Positions 16,479 to 24,788 of a stretch of 64,000 bases of DNA are shown in pieces. A program made the translations under genes and the position numbers. Every line of letters starts with the position of its first letter. The stretch's first letter is position 1. The stretch lies in the NCBI GenBank assembly GCA_963821755.1, contig CAWGEX010000003.1, positions 1 through 64,000 on the forward strand. The letters are read 5' to 3'. The notes beneath the pieces were generated by a model. The model made no database searches. It was not told the origin of the DNA and saw nothing but the letters and a program-made list of their open reading frames with translations. Origin of the DNA: Bog-473 sp963821755 (GTDB lineage Bacteria > Actinomycetota > Acidimicrobiia > Acidimicrobiales > RAAP-2).

Positions 16479-17332
16479 ATCTTACGACGAAAGCCCAGGG
16501 CGTCCCGCAAGTTCGGCAGCGGCCATGCTCGATCGCGTTTTCGAAGGCGTTTTTCCCTGTTCAAGTAGGAGGTCGAAATGTCGAATCCCTCTAGGTCGGT
16601 GGCCGGACCCTTGGTGATGTAGGCCGAGTCTCTGGTGATGGTCACCTTTTGGACGATGTCGGGGCGGCTGGCCGCCGTCATCACCAGTTCAAATACCAAG
16701 TTGGAGAGCGCCGTCGGTTCATCCCTGAAGTACGCATCGGGCCCTTGCCATTCCTCGCCCGGCCAGTGCGCCCAGCCCCAGTCCTCGATCACGTAGAGCC
16801 CAAGGGGGCGAACGCGAGGGAGGAGGAAGTTCAGCGATGCCTTGGTCAAACCATAGAGGTGGGAGCAATCATCGATCACCAGATCGATCTCACCGCCCGG
16901 AAAGTTCTCCGTCATGATCCGGTCCAACGCGTGGTGGTCGCCTTGGTCGATGCCGTAGTAGAGACGAACCGCATCGCTCAGCCCCTGATGCGCAATACGA
17001 TTTTCGAGAGGTTGACGATGATCTTCCCACCACCGGTCCAGTCCGACCAGTCGACGCGGCGCGAACATCTCTTGGAGGAACAGGACGCTACCGCCCTTGA
17101 ATATTCCGAGGTCGATGACATTCTCGACTCGTTCCGGTGCCTCTTGAATGAACGCTTCGATCATCGAGCGGGTCTTGAGAAGGGAGAACTCGTCAGGCTC
17201 ACTCTTCACCCAGTCCGAGCGATCCGCCGACAACGAGAAGTGAGTATCCCCAACCATGAGTTGCTCTTCACTCAACCACTGGAGTCGCGCCAAACGAGAA
17301 GACGCATTGTTTCCATCAGAAACGCCTGGCAC
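16475..17332 (-). CDS. SAM-dependent methyltransferase (Methyltransf_24-like), paralogue A
   Basis: A 285-residue class I methyltransferase-like protein. VENVIDLGIFKGGSVLFLQE (about residues 73-92) occupies the SAM-binding position, RRLVGLDRW follows as the second strand, and IDLVIDDCSHLYGLTKASLN plus VRPLGLYVIEDWGWAHWPG form the acidic core. The IDDCSHLY and IEDWGWAHW blocks are shared almost residue for residue with the protein at 18598. GTG 17332 follows GAGAGGTGAT. Such enzymes in surface loci methylate sugars or peptides (family knowledge); the substrate here is unknown. It is divergent from the methyltransferase at 17694. Confidence 0.82.
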   Translation of the reverse strand: MPGVSDGNNASSRLARLQWLSEEQLMVGDTHFSLSADRSDWVKSEPDEFSLLKTRSMIEAFIQEAPERVENVIDLGIFKGGSVLFLQEMFAPRRLVGLDRWWEDHRQPLENRIAHQGLSDAVRLYYGIDQGDHHALDRIMTENFPGGEIDLVIDDCSHLYGLTKASLNFLLPRVRPLGLYVIEDWGWAHWPGEEWQGPDAYFRDEPTALSNLVFELVMTAASRPDIVQKVTITRDSAYITKGPATDLEGFDISTSYLNREKRLRKRDRAWPLPNLRDALGFRRKI

Positions 17333-17693
17333 CAGCCATCACCTCTCCATCCACCAGCCGGGCGATATTCTGCCAGGCCGGTCGGTACCTTTCGTTGAAG
17401 GTTGCCTCGGCGCTAGTTCGGCCGGGTTCGTTTTCGGTACACCCTTCGCCGCACTACCGGCTTGCCGTAGCTCGTTGGCCCTTAGCGCCTGCCTCGACAT
17501 TGCCCAGGTCTTGAACAGACCGGTAGAGCCGGCTTCGGAATGACTTCTGACGACGGACCATTCCCCTGGACCTACAGATTGTTGTCAGATCGGCGTTTGA
17601 TACCCTTGGCCGGAAGTTTCCGGACTGCGAGGCCAGCCACAATCATGCCACCCTACCTGCCGCCTGAGCGGCCGTTATAGGCAACCTAGAGAA
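17333..17693. other. Intergenic region between divergent methyltransferase genes
   Basis: About 360 bases with no supported gene. A minus-strand stretch just before the GTG of paralogue A reads as open protein (FNERYRPAWQNIARLVDG) but has no start and a different frame, so it may be decayed coding sequence. Promoters for both neighbours should be here; I cannot assign boxes. Confidence 0.4.
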
Positions 17694-18554
17694 ATGAATC
17701 GGCTGATCGAGTGGTGGAATTACAGTCGCTATCGGCGCCTGAGCGACGATGATGCCTGGCTACAGATGCTCCTCGACTCCGTACATGGACGGAGTCGCCT
17801 ACCGATGCCCAGCTTTCCAACCGAAAAACTACAAAGTGATTTTATCGGTTCATCAAATGAAGACGCCATCAACGCCGCTTGGGATTTTTACAGCCTCATG
17901 TCCTCTCGCTGGAGGGAATATGGCCTCCGGGTCGGTCGACGCAGCTATGTGCTCGACTTTGGTTGTGGGTGGGGGCGGTTTGCCCGCATGTTCCTTCGAG
18001 ACGTTCCGGCGTCGCACATATACTGCGCGGACACGGGGGAACTGGCTCTCAGCGCCTGCCGAGAGACGGGCGTTCCCGGAGAGATTGTTCGACTCGAACC
18101 GATGCCTCCATCTCCTCTTCCCTCGGCGCAGTTCGACGTGGCGTTCGCATACTCCGTCTTTTCGCACCTCTCTCCAAAGGCACACTTGGCCTGGCGAACG
18201 GAGTTGGCGCGAGTGATGAAACCAAACGGCCTTGTTTTCATTACGACACACCCACGCTGGTTTCTCGATCTCTGCCGCCAATACCGTGAGCATCCTGATC
18301 AGATTTCCCATCCTTGGCACCAAAAGCTCGCCAAGTCCTTTGTTGACTACGAAGCGTCAGTCAGTAAGTACGACCATGGAGAATTCCTTTTTGAGGCAGA
18401 TGAACCTTCGTCGGAGTTCTATGGTGACGCATTTGTACCCAGCCAATATTTCGAGTCGCAGTGGAATCATGAGGTGGGCTTTGAACTGATCGAATTCGTC
18501 GCAGACCAATCTCTATGTCAACAAGCAGTGGCGATTGTTCGGAAGAAGGCGTGA
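17694..18554 (+). CDS. Class I SAM-dependent methyltransferase
   Basis: A 286-residue methyltransferase. Motif I is VLDFGCGWGRFARMF (about residues 85-99), the acidic strand HIYCADTGELAL follows, and FDVAFAYSVFSHLSPKAHLAW (about 149-169) is the post-motif II and III region of Methyltransf_11/25 proteins. The C-terminal half, with many aromatic and acidic residues (FLFEADEPSSEFYGDAFVPS), probably binds the acceptor. It is unrelated in sequence to its two neighbours, which are paralogues of each other, and is convergent with the one at 18598. Likely a small-molecule or glycan methyltransferase. Confidence 0.85.
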   Translation: MNRLIEWWNYSRYRRLSDDDAWLQMLLDSVHGRSRLPMPSFPTEKLQSDFIGSSNEDAINAAWDFYSLMSSRWREYGLRVGRRSYVLDFGCGWGRFARMFLRDVPASHIYCADTGELALSACRETGVPGEIVRLEPMPPSPLPSAQFDVAFAYSVFSHLSPKAHLAWRTELARVMKPNGLVFITTHPRWFLDLCRQYREHPDQISHPWHQKLAKSFVDYEASVSKYDHGEFLFEADEPSSEFYGDAFVPSQYFESQWNHEVGFELIEFVADQSLCQQAVAIVRKKA

Positions 18555-18597
18555 GGACCGACTCGGCGATTCGGTAACTCCACCACCGGTACCTACG

Positions 18598-19476
18598 CTA
18601 CTTCGACGTACGTCCAAACCGGGGAACCCGTCGCCGCGGCCGACCTTGCTGAACCTTCGACGAATGCCCTTCTGGCGACGCCTTCGCCGAGAAGTCCATA
18701 GACCACAAACTCGTCGAGTAGGCCTTGCTGACATCGAAATCTTCGTCGGTGATGTCGTCTCGAGCGCGAGTGATGAAGGCCCGTGAACTGTCTATGAAGA
18801 CGTTTCTGATGATGTACGGATTCGTGGCCGACAGCATGACAAGCTCCAGGATCAGCTTGGCGAGGGGTATCTCCTCCTCAGCGAAGGTCTGGTTGTACTG
18901 ATTTGTTTTCTCCAGCCAGTGAGCCCAGCCCCAATCTTCGATGAGATAGATGCCACCTGGGCGAAGCAGCGGTAGGAACACGTTGAGCGACGTTTTCGTG
19001 GGTTCATAGAGATGCGAACAATCGTCGACGACGAGATCAAGGCATCGATCTCCGAAGTTCTCTCGTGCGATCGACGCCAAGGCCCGTCGGTCTTGTTGGT
19101 CAGTCCCGTAGTACAGCTTGACTCGGTCCGTCGCAGAGTGCCGATCCAGATATTCGTCGAGTGCCCCGACTCTCTCGGTTAGCCGGTCAACCCCGACCAA
19201 CCGCCTCGGTGAGAAGAGCTCCTCATACATCGCGATGCTGCCGGCCTTGTAGATTCCGAACTCAATCATGTTCTCAACTCGTTCGGGCAGCCGTGCAAGA
19301 GTTGACTCCACGAGGAACTGGCTCTTCATTAGGAGAAACCGTTCAGGAGTGGAATCGATGGCGTCGGCCGCGGCCTGTTCAAGGGTCAGCGCGAAAGTCG
19401 TGTCCCCGATCTGGAGGTGGTCTGAATCATGCCAGGTCAATCTCTCCAAAATCCCTGGCGGCTTTCCCATGACCAT
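18598..19476 (-). CDS. SAM-dependent methyltransferase-like protein, paralogue B
   Basis: A 292-residue paralogue of the protein at 16475. Shared blocks include IEFGIYKAGSI, FSPRRLVGVDR, KLYYGTDQQDRRAL, LVVDDCSHLYEPTKTSLN and YLIEDWGWAHW. The C-terminal 40 residues (Arg/Pro/Ser-rich) are not shared and may reflect a late frame change. The start ATG 19476 lies 6 nt after a TAGCCT box, so the message is probably leaderless. The two copies flank an unrelated methyltransferase, which points to duplication inside the island. Substrate unknown. Confidence 0.8.
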   Translation of the reverse strand: MVMGKPPGILERLTWHDSDHLQIGDTTFALTLEQAAADAIDSTPERFLLMKSQFLVESTLARLPERVENMIEFGIYKAGSIAMYEELFSPRRLVGVDRLTERVGALDEYLDRHSATDRVKLYYGTDQQDRRALASIARENFGDRCLDLVVDDCSHLYEPTKTSLNVFLPLLRPGGIYLIEDWGWAHWLEKTNQYNQTFAEEEIPLAKLILELVMLSATNPYIIRNVFIDSSRAFITRARDDITDEDFDVSKAYSTSLWSMDFSAKASPEGHSSKVQQGRPRRRVPRFGRTSK

Positions 19477-19482
19477 GGCCGG

Positions 19483-19488
19483 AGGCTA
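19483..19488 (-). promoter_or_regulatory. -10 box, leaderless start of paralogue B
   Basis: TAGCCT on the minus strand, 6 nt before ATG 19476, with no ribosome binding site. Confidence 0.45.
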
Positions 19489-19776
19489 CGCGAAACCCTG
19501 GCCCTCCGTCATTTTTTGGTCGCGAGCTATCAACCTGGCTATCCGGGCGAGCGGCCGCCCGTGTGGACCACTTCTACGGGTCCCGGTCACCATGGACTGG
19601 CGCGCACCTTGGCATTGCAAGTCGCCCAAGGTCAGATCCATCTGAGGCTCGTTGTATGAACCGCCAGGCGCCCCCGCGATAGCGACTACGCCTACGCCTT
19701 GCTGGTTGGGACATCGCACAGCTCGGAAGCGAGACTGACCATCTTGGTGTCGGCCGCAGCATGTCGCACTTGAACG
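19489..19776. other. Intergenic region
   Basis: No supported gene. Short plus- and minus-strand frames exist, but none has a domain or a ribosome binding site. It separates paralogue B from the phosphoesterase pseudogene. Confidence 0.4.
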
Positions 19777-20240
19777 TCAGTCGCCACCGGATTCCATTTT
19801 TGCGGCTTGCCTGACTGTCGGGGTCCCCGTGAGTGTGGTGTGGGGGTGCACGGGAAGAACTACCGGCTGATGGGGCGCCTGATTGAAATCGAATTCAGCG
19901 TGAGATCACCGAGGATCGGAACGGTTTCCCTGACGTCCGGCCTCGGGTCGGGACGACCGTCGGTGCGTGGGTCGAGATGCTGGCCGTGTAGGAAATCGTC
20001 CTCGATGAACTTGTCATAGGCGTCGAAGGAGAGGGCCTGGTGGTCGATGTAGGCGCTCTTGGCATAGGGGCTGATCACAATGCCGGGCGCCCGCAGGCCG
20101 TAGTCATTTTCATCGACGGTGGGTGGAACCATGTGATCGTAGAACCCCCCCCAGTCATCCCACGCAAGGAAGATTGCGGTAGAACTCCACACTGGGCTGT
20201 GCATGACGGCGCTCACCCCGAGGTGCGATATCACGTCCCC
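19777..20240 (-). pseudogene. C-terminal remnant of a phosphoesterase (phospholipase C / acid phosphatase family)
   Basis: The fragment reads SPVWSSTAIFLAWDDWGGFYDHMVPP, then YGLRAPGIVISPYAKSAYIDHQ, then FDAYDKFIEDDFLHGQHLDPRTDGRPDP, the conserved C-terminal metal-binding part of the alkaline-phosphatase-superfamily phosphoesterases (PF04185). Everything N-terminal of this is missing. Near the end the frame breaks at about 19900: adding one base to CTGAATTCG gives LNFDFNQAPHQPVVLP and runs on to TGA 19777-19779. Truncation plus a frameshift make it a pseudogene. (Quoted in pieces; family identity is clear.). Confidence 0.75.
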
Positions 20241-20344
20241 ACACCCTCTTGCTCAGTGGCCGCTTCTCAGCACCCTGAGCTTCTGTGCTATCGCCGGTGC
20301 AGGCGGCGTTCGTCGATCCCGACAGTGAACTTCGTAGCGAGGCC

Positions 20345-21121
20345 CTACCAGCTCGGACGATTGGTCGCAGCGAGCCGGACCGTGCCTCCCGGCCCTCCGT
20401 GGATCACCTCGTACCAGGCCGAATCGGTCTTTGCGTTCGCACCGCGAGCAATGACATTGACGACAGAATGAGGCCCGAGCGGCAGGGCTCTCCACCCTGC
20501 GGTTTCCGAGTTTTGGTCCACCGCATGACATTGCTCGTCGTCGTGGAATATGGCAACGACATCGAACCTGACGCCGACGCCGTTTCCGGGAATGTCAGTC
20601 TGCGGAGCGAACTGATGTGCACCGGGGACATCGCCGGAGGGAGCGTCTGACCATCTGGCCCAGACGGATTGAACGGATGCACCAGTTGCGCTGTCGTGGA
20701 AGTTGAGACGGACGTACACGCCTCGGGCACATGAGGAGCCTCGTTTCGGCACATTGCAGACGAGGAGCTGGGCAACGTCCAACGCCTGCTGTGCACCGTC
20801 GGGCCGTGACGAGTCGGCGACGAATGATGGTGCTGAGCCTGTTGTCCCGCTCGTGCGCTCCAACGGGGTGTTGGCAACGTGAGCTGGATTCTGCCTCGGC
20901 TCCACCACCGGTTCGGCAATGCGGAGGCGCGGCACTTCTTGGAAGGCCAGAAAGAACAACCCGATCGCGGCGATCGTCGACAACGCGCCGACGACGACCA
21001 GGATGGCCTCCCCGACGTGGGTCGCAGTGGTCGGGTTTTCGTCTGAGAAGAGCAGCGTCAGTACGACGGCTGCGCCCACGGCGCCACCGATGGCGCACAT
21101 CGCCCAGATCTGTTTTCTCAC
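20345..21121 (-). CDS. Hypothetical membrane-anchored protein
   Basis: A 258-residue protein. Two N-terminal hydrophobic helices (WAMCAIGGAVGAAVVLTLLF and AILVVVGALSTIAAIGLFFLAF) are followed by a Pro/Ser-rich linker and a soluble domain of about 150 residues with the strands VCNVPKRGSSCARGVYVRLNF, FDVVAIFHDDEQCHAV and SAWYEVIHGG. The two cysteine pairs could form disulphides if the domain is outside the membrane. No family recognised. GTG 21121 lies 6 nt after a TAGGGT box, so it is probably leaderless. Confidence 0.65.
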   Translation of the reverse strand: MRKQIWAMCAIGGAVGAAVVLTLLFSDENPTTATHVGEAILVVVGALSTIAAIGLFFLAFQEVPRLRIAEPVVEPRQNPAHVANTPLERTSGTTGSAPSFVADSSRPDGAQQALDVAQLLVCNVPKRGSSCARGVYVRLNFHDSATGASVQSVWARWSDAPSGDVPGAHQFAPQTDIPGNGVGVRFDVVAIFHDDEQCHAVDQNSETAGWRALPLGPHSVVNVIARGANAKTDSAWYEVIHGGPGGTVRLAATNRPSW

Positions 21122-21127
21122 GCCTCA

Positions 21128-21133
21128 ACCCTA
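21128..21133 (-). promoter_or_regulatory. -10 box, leaderless start of the 21121 gene
   Basis: TAGGGT on the minus strand, 6 nt before GTG 21121. Confidence 0.45.
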
Positions 21134-21355
21134 CGACGGGACCCCATCCGTTCCGGAGCCCGACTCGACGCTCTTCATGGCCGCCGGAGGTGCCCGCGAG
21201 GCCACCCGCCCCTTGCGTCGGCGGGGGAGTGTCTCGGAGAATGGCTGGGCCATGTCCTCGAACTCCAGGTTGATGGCTTCGAACCACCCGAGGAGGTCGG
21301 GGTAGTGGCCGCGAATCCAACGGCAGAAACGATGCCGGCCGTGTTCCTGGGCCAC
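21131..21355 (-). other. Coding-like minus-strand tail, status unclear
   Basis: On the minus strand, codons with high third-position GC read IRGHYPDLLGWFEAINLEF, then EDMAQPFSETLPRRRKGRV, and stop at TAG 21131. That looks more like real protein than the short frames on the other strand. No good start is visible: a GTG at 21355 would overlap the start of the plus-strand dioxygenase by about 50 bp. It may be a small gene or the end of a lost gene. Confidence 0.3.
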
Positions 21356-22183
21356 GGCAGCCCGATGAACGCCCTTGAGCGGAACGGGTACACCGAGGCC
21401 TGGCGTGCCTTCGGTGCCCGGATCCCGAGGCCGAGATCGATCCTGGTGATCTCGGCCCATTGGTACGTGAACGCCTCGGCCGTGACGGCTATGGCACAGC
21501 CCAGAACGATCCATGATTTCTACGGCTTCCCTGACGAACTCTTCGCCGTGCAGTACCCCGCACCGGGCGATCCGGACCTGGCCGGGGAGGTGGCCGAGAT
21601 GGTCAAGCCCACCTGGATCGGGTTGGACCACGACACCTGGGGCATCGATCATGGGACCTGGTCCGTGCTTCTCCACGTGTTCCCCGACGCCGATATTCCG
21701 GTGGTGCAGTTGTCGATCAACGCCGAGAAGCCGTTCGAGTACCACTTCGACCTGGGTGCGAAGCTCGCTCCGCTGCGCCAGCGCGGTGTATTGATCGTCG
21801 GGAGCGGCAATGTGGTGCACAATCTCGGAGGCGTCGACTGGGGTCAACCAGACGGTGGATTCGACTGGGCCCATCGCTTCGACGACGCGGCACGCGAGCA
21901 CATGACGCGAGCACCGGCCGATGTCATCGCCCTGCGGGACCACGCCGACGTCCGGCGCGCCGTCCCCACGCCCGACCACTTCATCCCTCTTCTGTACCTG
22001 GCCGGTCTCTGCGACGCGGCTGGGTCCACCGCAGACGTACTGGTGGAGGGATACGCCTACGGCTCCCTCTCCATGACCGCGTACACGCTCGGGGCTTCGG
22101 GTCAGCCGGACCTGTCGCCCCATGCCGTGGCGGCGTCGCTCCCCGGCCCTGACGTCGTTCCAACCGAGGACACCAACGCCTGA
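21305..22183 (+). CDS. LigB-type extradiol dioxygenase (4,5-DOPA dioxygenase family, YgiD-like)
   Basis: A 292-residue class III ring-cleaving dioxygenase of the DODA/YgiD type, which opens catechol rings using Zn or Fe(II). Metal and active-site histidines are visible in FLGHGSPMNAL (about residue 17), ISAHWYVN (about 56), DHGTWSVLLHVFPDADIP (about 115-132) and GSGNVVHNLGG (about 165-175). GTG 21305 follows AGGAGG with an 8-nt spacer; ATG 21332 (PAVFLGHGSP) is the alternative. The substrate is probably a catechol; the context gives no pathway. The stop codon lies inside a strong hairpin. Confidence 0.88.
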   Translation: MAANPTAETMPAVFLGHGSPMNALERNGYTEAWRAFGARIPRPRSILVISAHWYVNASAVTAMAQPRTIHDFYGFPDELFAVQYPAPGDPDLAGEVAEMVKPTWIGLDHDTWGIDHGTWSVLLHVFPDADIPVVQLSINAEKPFEYHFDLGAKLAPLRQRGVLIVGSGNVVHNLGGVDWGQPDGGFDWAHRFDDAAREHMTRAPADVIALRDHADVRRAVPTPDHFIPLLYLAGLCDAAGSTADVLVEGYAYGSLSMTAYTLGASGQPDLSPHAVAASLPGPDVVPTEDTNA

Positions 22184-22206
22184 CGGCACGACGTCAGGCG
22201 TTGGTG
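22171..22206 (+). terminator. 15-bp perfect hairpin at the dioxygenase stop codon
   Basis: CACCAACGCCTGACG (22171-22185) pairs perfectly with CGTCAGGCGTTGGTG (22192-22206) across a 6-nt loop. The stop codon TGA 22181-22183 is within the left arm. No T run follows, but the stem is long and GC-rich, so transcription termination or 3' end protection is likely. Confidence 0.6.
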
Positions 22207-22386
22207 GTGGAACTTGTTCCGGTGCCGCCGTTTGAAGCGGATGACACGCTCCGCTTCGCCGTTACGCTTCCGAAGGAAGGGGCAGACCTCCCTTCCGGCC
22301 GATTCGACCAGTGCGCCCGGTCCCTGCGCAGGGTGGTCCGTGCCGCGTGACGAATACGGCGCCCACCCACCCACGAAGGAGCATGC

Positions 22387-23178
22387 GTGTCCTCTTCACC
22401 CACCATGGAGGATTGGCTGGCCGCAGCCGTCTCCTCCCATCAGCGGTTGTCGCGCCTTGTCGGACAACTGGGCCCCGACGAGGTGGCCGGCCCCTCGTAT
22501 TGCACCGACTGGTCGATAGCCCAGGTGCTCTCGCATCTCGGTTCCGGCGCCCAGATCTTCAGCTTGTTCCTGCGGGCCGGATTGGGTGGGGGACCGATCC
22601 CGGGCATGCCTGAGTTCGAGCCCATTTGGGAACGCTGGAACGCCATGTCGCCGGCCGAGCAGTCGGCTGAGGGCCTGGTGGTCGATCGCCTGTTCCTCGA
22701 CCAGATCCTCACCCTCGACGATCAGCAACGTCAGAGCTGGCAGCTCGACATGTTCGGCGAGGTGCGGGACCTGACCGGGCTGCTCCGACTCCGATTGGGC
22801 GAGCACGCGGTCCACAGCTGGGACGTCGCGGTGATTCGTGACCCGACGGCGACGGTTGCGCCCGATGCGGCGGCACTCCTCATCGACATCCTCGACCAGT
22901 TGGTGGCGCGAACGGGTCGAGCCCCGGAAGGCCTGGTCCGGGTGTCCGTCGCCACCGAAGGACCGGAACGCCGGTTCCTCCTGGTATCCGACGGTGACGG
23001 CGTCCAGCTTCACCCCGTGGACGACCTCCCCGGCGAAGATGGCACCCCGACGTTGGTGCTGCCGGCCGAAGCCTTCATCCGCCTGGTCTACGGTCGGCTG
23101 GACCCGGACCACACACCCGCCGGTTCGCAAGACCAGGTCACCCTCGACCTATTACGCCGCACTTTCCCCGGGCCCTGA
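22387..23178 (+). CDS. Maleylpyruvate isomerase family (DinB-fold) protein
   Basis: A 263-residue protein with an N-terminal DinB-like four-helix domain of the mycothiol-dependent maleylpyruvate isomerase group: DWLAAAVSSHQRLSRLV, then CTDWSIAQVLSHLGSGAQIF with its metal-candidate His, then LGEHAVHSWDVAVIRDP with the second and third (about residues 139-155). The C-terminal domain (from about 185) resembles the SCP2-like tail of the family. GTG 22387 follows AAGGAG with a 5-nt spacer. Members use mycothiol as cofactor; the reaction is unknown here. A second, distinct member is at 28273. Confidence 0.82.
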   Translation: MSSSPTMEDWLAAAVSSHQRLSRLVGQLGPDEVAGPSYCTDWSIAQVLSHLGSGAQIFSLFLRAGLGGGPIPGMPEFEPIWERWNAMSPAEQSAEGLVVDRLFLDQILTLDDQQRQSWQLDMFGEVRDLTGLLRLRLGEHAVHSWDVAVIRDPTATVAPDAAALLIDILDQLVARTGRAPEGLVRVSVATEGPERRFLLVSDGDGVQLHPVDDLPGEDGTPTLVLPAEAFIRLVYGRLDPDHTPAGSQDQVTLDLLRRTFPGP

Positions 23179-23284
23179 AACGATCACCGAGGAGGACACC
23201 CTTGCCGTTTCGTCTCACCCCACGTGACTTACCCGGGCGCCCGTCAAAAGGAGCCTTCATCCGTACGGCGATCGGGACTCGACC

Positions 23285-24781
23285 ATGACCGAACTCGAGA
23301 CCGTCAGCGCACCGCCGCTCGCGAGCGGGGGCCCCACCCGGGCGCACTGGTGGATCCTGGTCGTCATCGCCGGGGCGCAGCTGATGGTCGTGCTCGACAC
23401 CACCATCATGATCATCGCCTTGCCGTCGGCCCAGATGTCCCTGGGCTTCTCCAACGCCGACCGTCAGTGGGTCGTGACGGCCTACACGCTGGGGTTCGGG
23501 GGCCTGCTGCTCCTCGGCGGACGGATCAGCGACATGATCGGGCCCAAGCGAACCCTGATGATCGGGGTGGTGGGCTTCGCCGCCGCCTCCGCTCTGGGCG
23601 GGGCGTCGCAGACCACCGCCATGCTCATCGGCGCCCGGGCCCTGCAGGGCATGTTCGGGGCCCTGCTGGCGCCCTCGGTGCTGTCGCTGCTGGCCACCAC
23701 CTTCACCGACCCCCGCGAGCGGGGCCGGGCCTTCGGGATCTACGCCTCCATCGCCATCGGCGGCGCCGCGTTCGGACTGATCCTGGGCGGGTTCCTGACC
23801 CAGTACCTCGATTGGCGCTGGTGCCTCTACGTGAACCTTCCCATTGCCGCGCTGGTGGCCTTCGGGGCCTTCACCATGATCCCCGCACGGTCCGGCCGCT
23901 CGGACGTGCGGCTCGACATCCCGGGCGCCATCCTGGGCTGCGGCGGACTGGTCGCCCTGGTCTTCGGCCTGGGCGAGGCCGCCACCAAGGGCTGGAGCTC
24001 ACCCCTGGTCGTCGGACCCCTGGTCGTCGCCGTGGTCCTGCTGTCCTTGTTCGTGCTGGTGCAGACGAGGGTGGCGAGCCCCCTGCTGCCGATGCGCATT
24101 CTGGCCGACCGAAACCGGGCCGGGTCCTTCCTCACCATCATCCTGGCCGTGCTCGGGATGTACGGCACGTTCCTCTTCCTCACCTATCTGCTGCAGACGG
24201 TCGACGGCTATTCCCCGCTCAAGACGGGTGTCGCCTTCCTGCCGCTCATGGCGGTCAACGGACTGGCCGCCACCCAGCTGGCCAGCCGCTTGATGCCGCG
24301 TATGCGAACCCGATGGTTGGTCGTGCCGGGCCTGTTGATTGCCGCCGTGGGCGTGGCGCTGCTCACCCAGCTGACCCCCGACGCCTCGTACACGGCCCAC
24401 ATCCTGCCCACCGAGCTCCTGCTCGGCCTGGGCCTGGGGATCGCGCTGGTGCCATGCATCAGCACCGCCACCAACAACGCCGAGCCACGAGACGTCGGCA
24501 TCACCTCGGCCACCACCAACACGTCCCAACAGGTCGGCGCGTCGGTCGGCACGGCGCTACTCAATACCGTGGCCGCCACGGCGACGGCCGCCTACCTGAC
24601 GACACACGCCCACACCTCCCGCAGCGTGGCAGACGCCACCGTGCACGGCTTCGCCGTCGCCAGTGGCTGGGCCGCCGGTTCCTTCACCCTGGGCGCCATC
24701 GTCGGGGGGATCCTCATCAACGCCCATCCGGGCCGCGACAACGAGCCGCATCCGGCCACGTCGACCGCGGTCGACGAATAG
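23285..24781 (+). CDS. DHA2 family MFS transporter (EmrB/QacA type)
   Basis: A 498-residue exporter with 14 predicted helices. TM1 holds VLDTTIMIIALPSAQ, motif A is GGRISDMIGPKRTLM, and the motif C region is GGAAFGLILGGFLTQ. The C-terminal loop before the stop is short and acidic. ATG 23285 is used; no strong ribosome binding site. It is about 35% larger in plus-strand open frame on another register, which is a shadow of its GC bias. Convergent with the hydrolase-cyclase gene, 7 bp apart. Substrate unpredictable; probably drugs or toxic metabolites. Confidence 0.9.
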   Translation: MTELETVSAPPLASGGPTRAHWWILVVIAGAQLMVVLDTTIMIIALPSAQMSLGFSNADRQWVVTAYTLGFGGLLLLGGRISDMIGPKRTLMIGVVGFAAASALGGASQTTAMLIGARALQGMFGALLAPSVLSLLATTFTDPRERGRAFGIYASIAIGGAAFGLILGGFLTQYLDWRWCLYVNLPIAALVAFGAFTMIPARSGRSDVRLDIPGAILGCGGLVALVFGLGEAATKGWSSPLVVGPLVVAVVLLSLFVLVQTRVASPLLPMRILADRNRAGSFLTIILAVLGMYGTFLFLTYLLQTVDGYSPLKTGVAFLPLMAVNGLAATQLASRLMPRMRTRWLVVPGLLIAAVGVALLTQLTPDASYTAHILPTELLLGLGLGIALVPCISTATNNAEPRDVGITSATTNTSQQVGASVGTALLNTVAATATAAYLTTHAHTSRSVADATVHGFAVASGWAAGSFTLGAIVGGILINAHPGRDNEPHPATSTAVDE

Positions 24782-24788
24782 CGAAGCG

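Noticed and set aside
21131..22189. 352-codon minus-strand frame opposite the dioxygenase
   Set aside because: Most of it is a shadow of the dioxygenase; only the tail beyond the dioxygenase start (21131-21355) looks coding and is reported separately.
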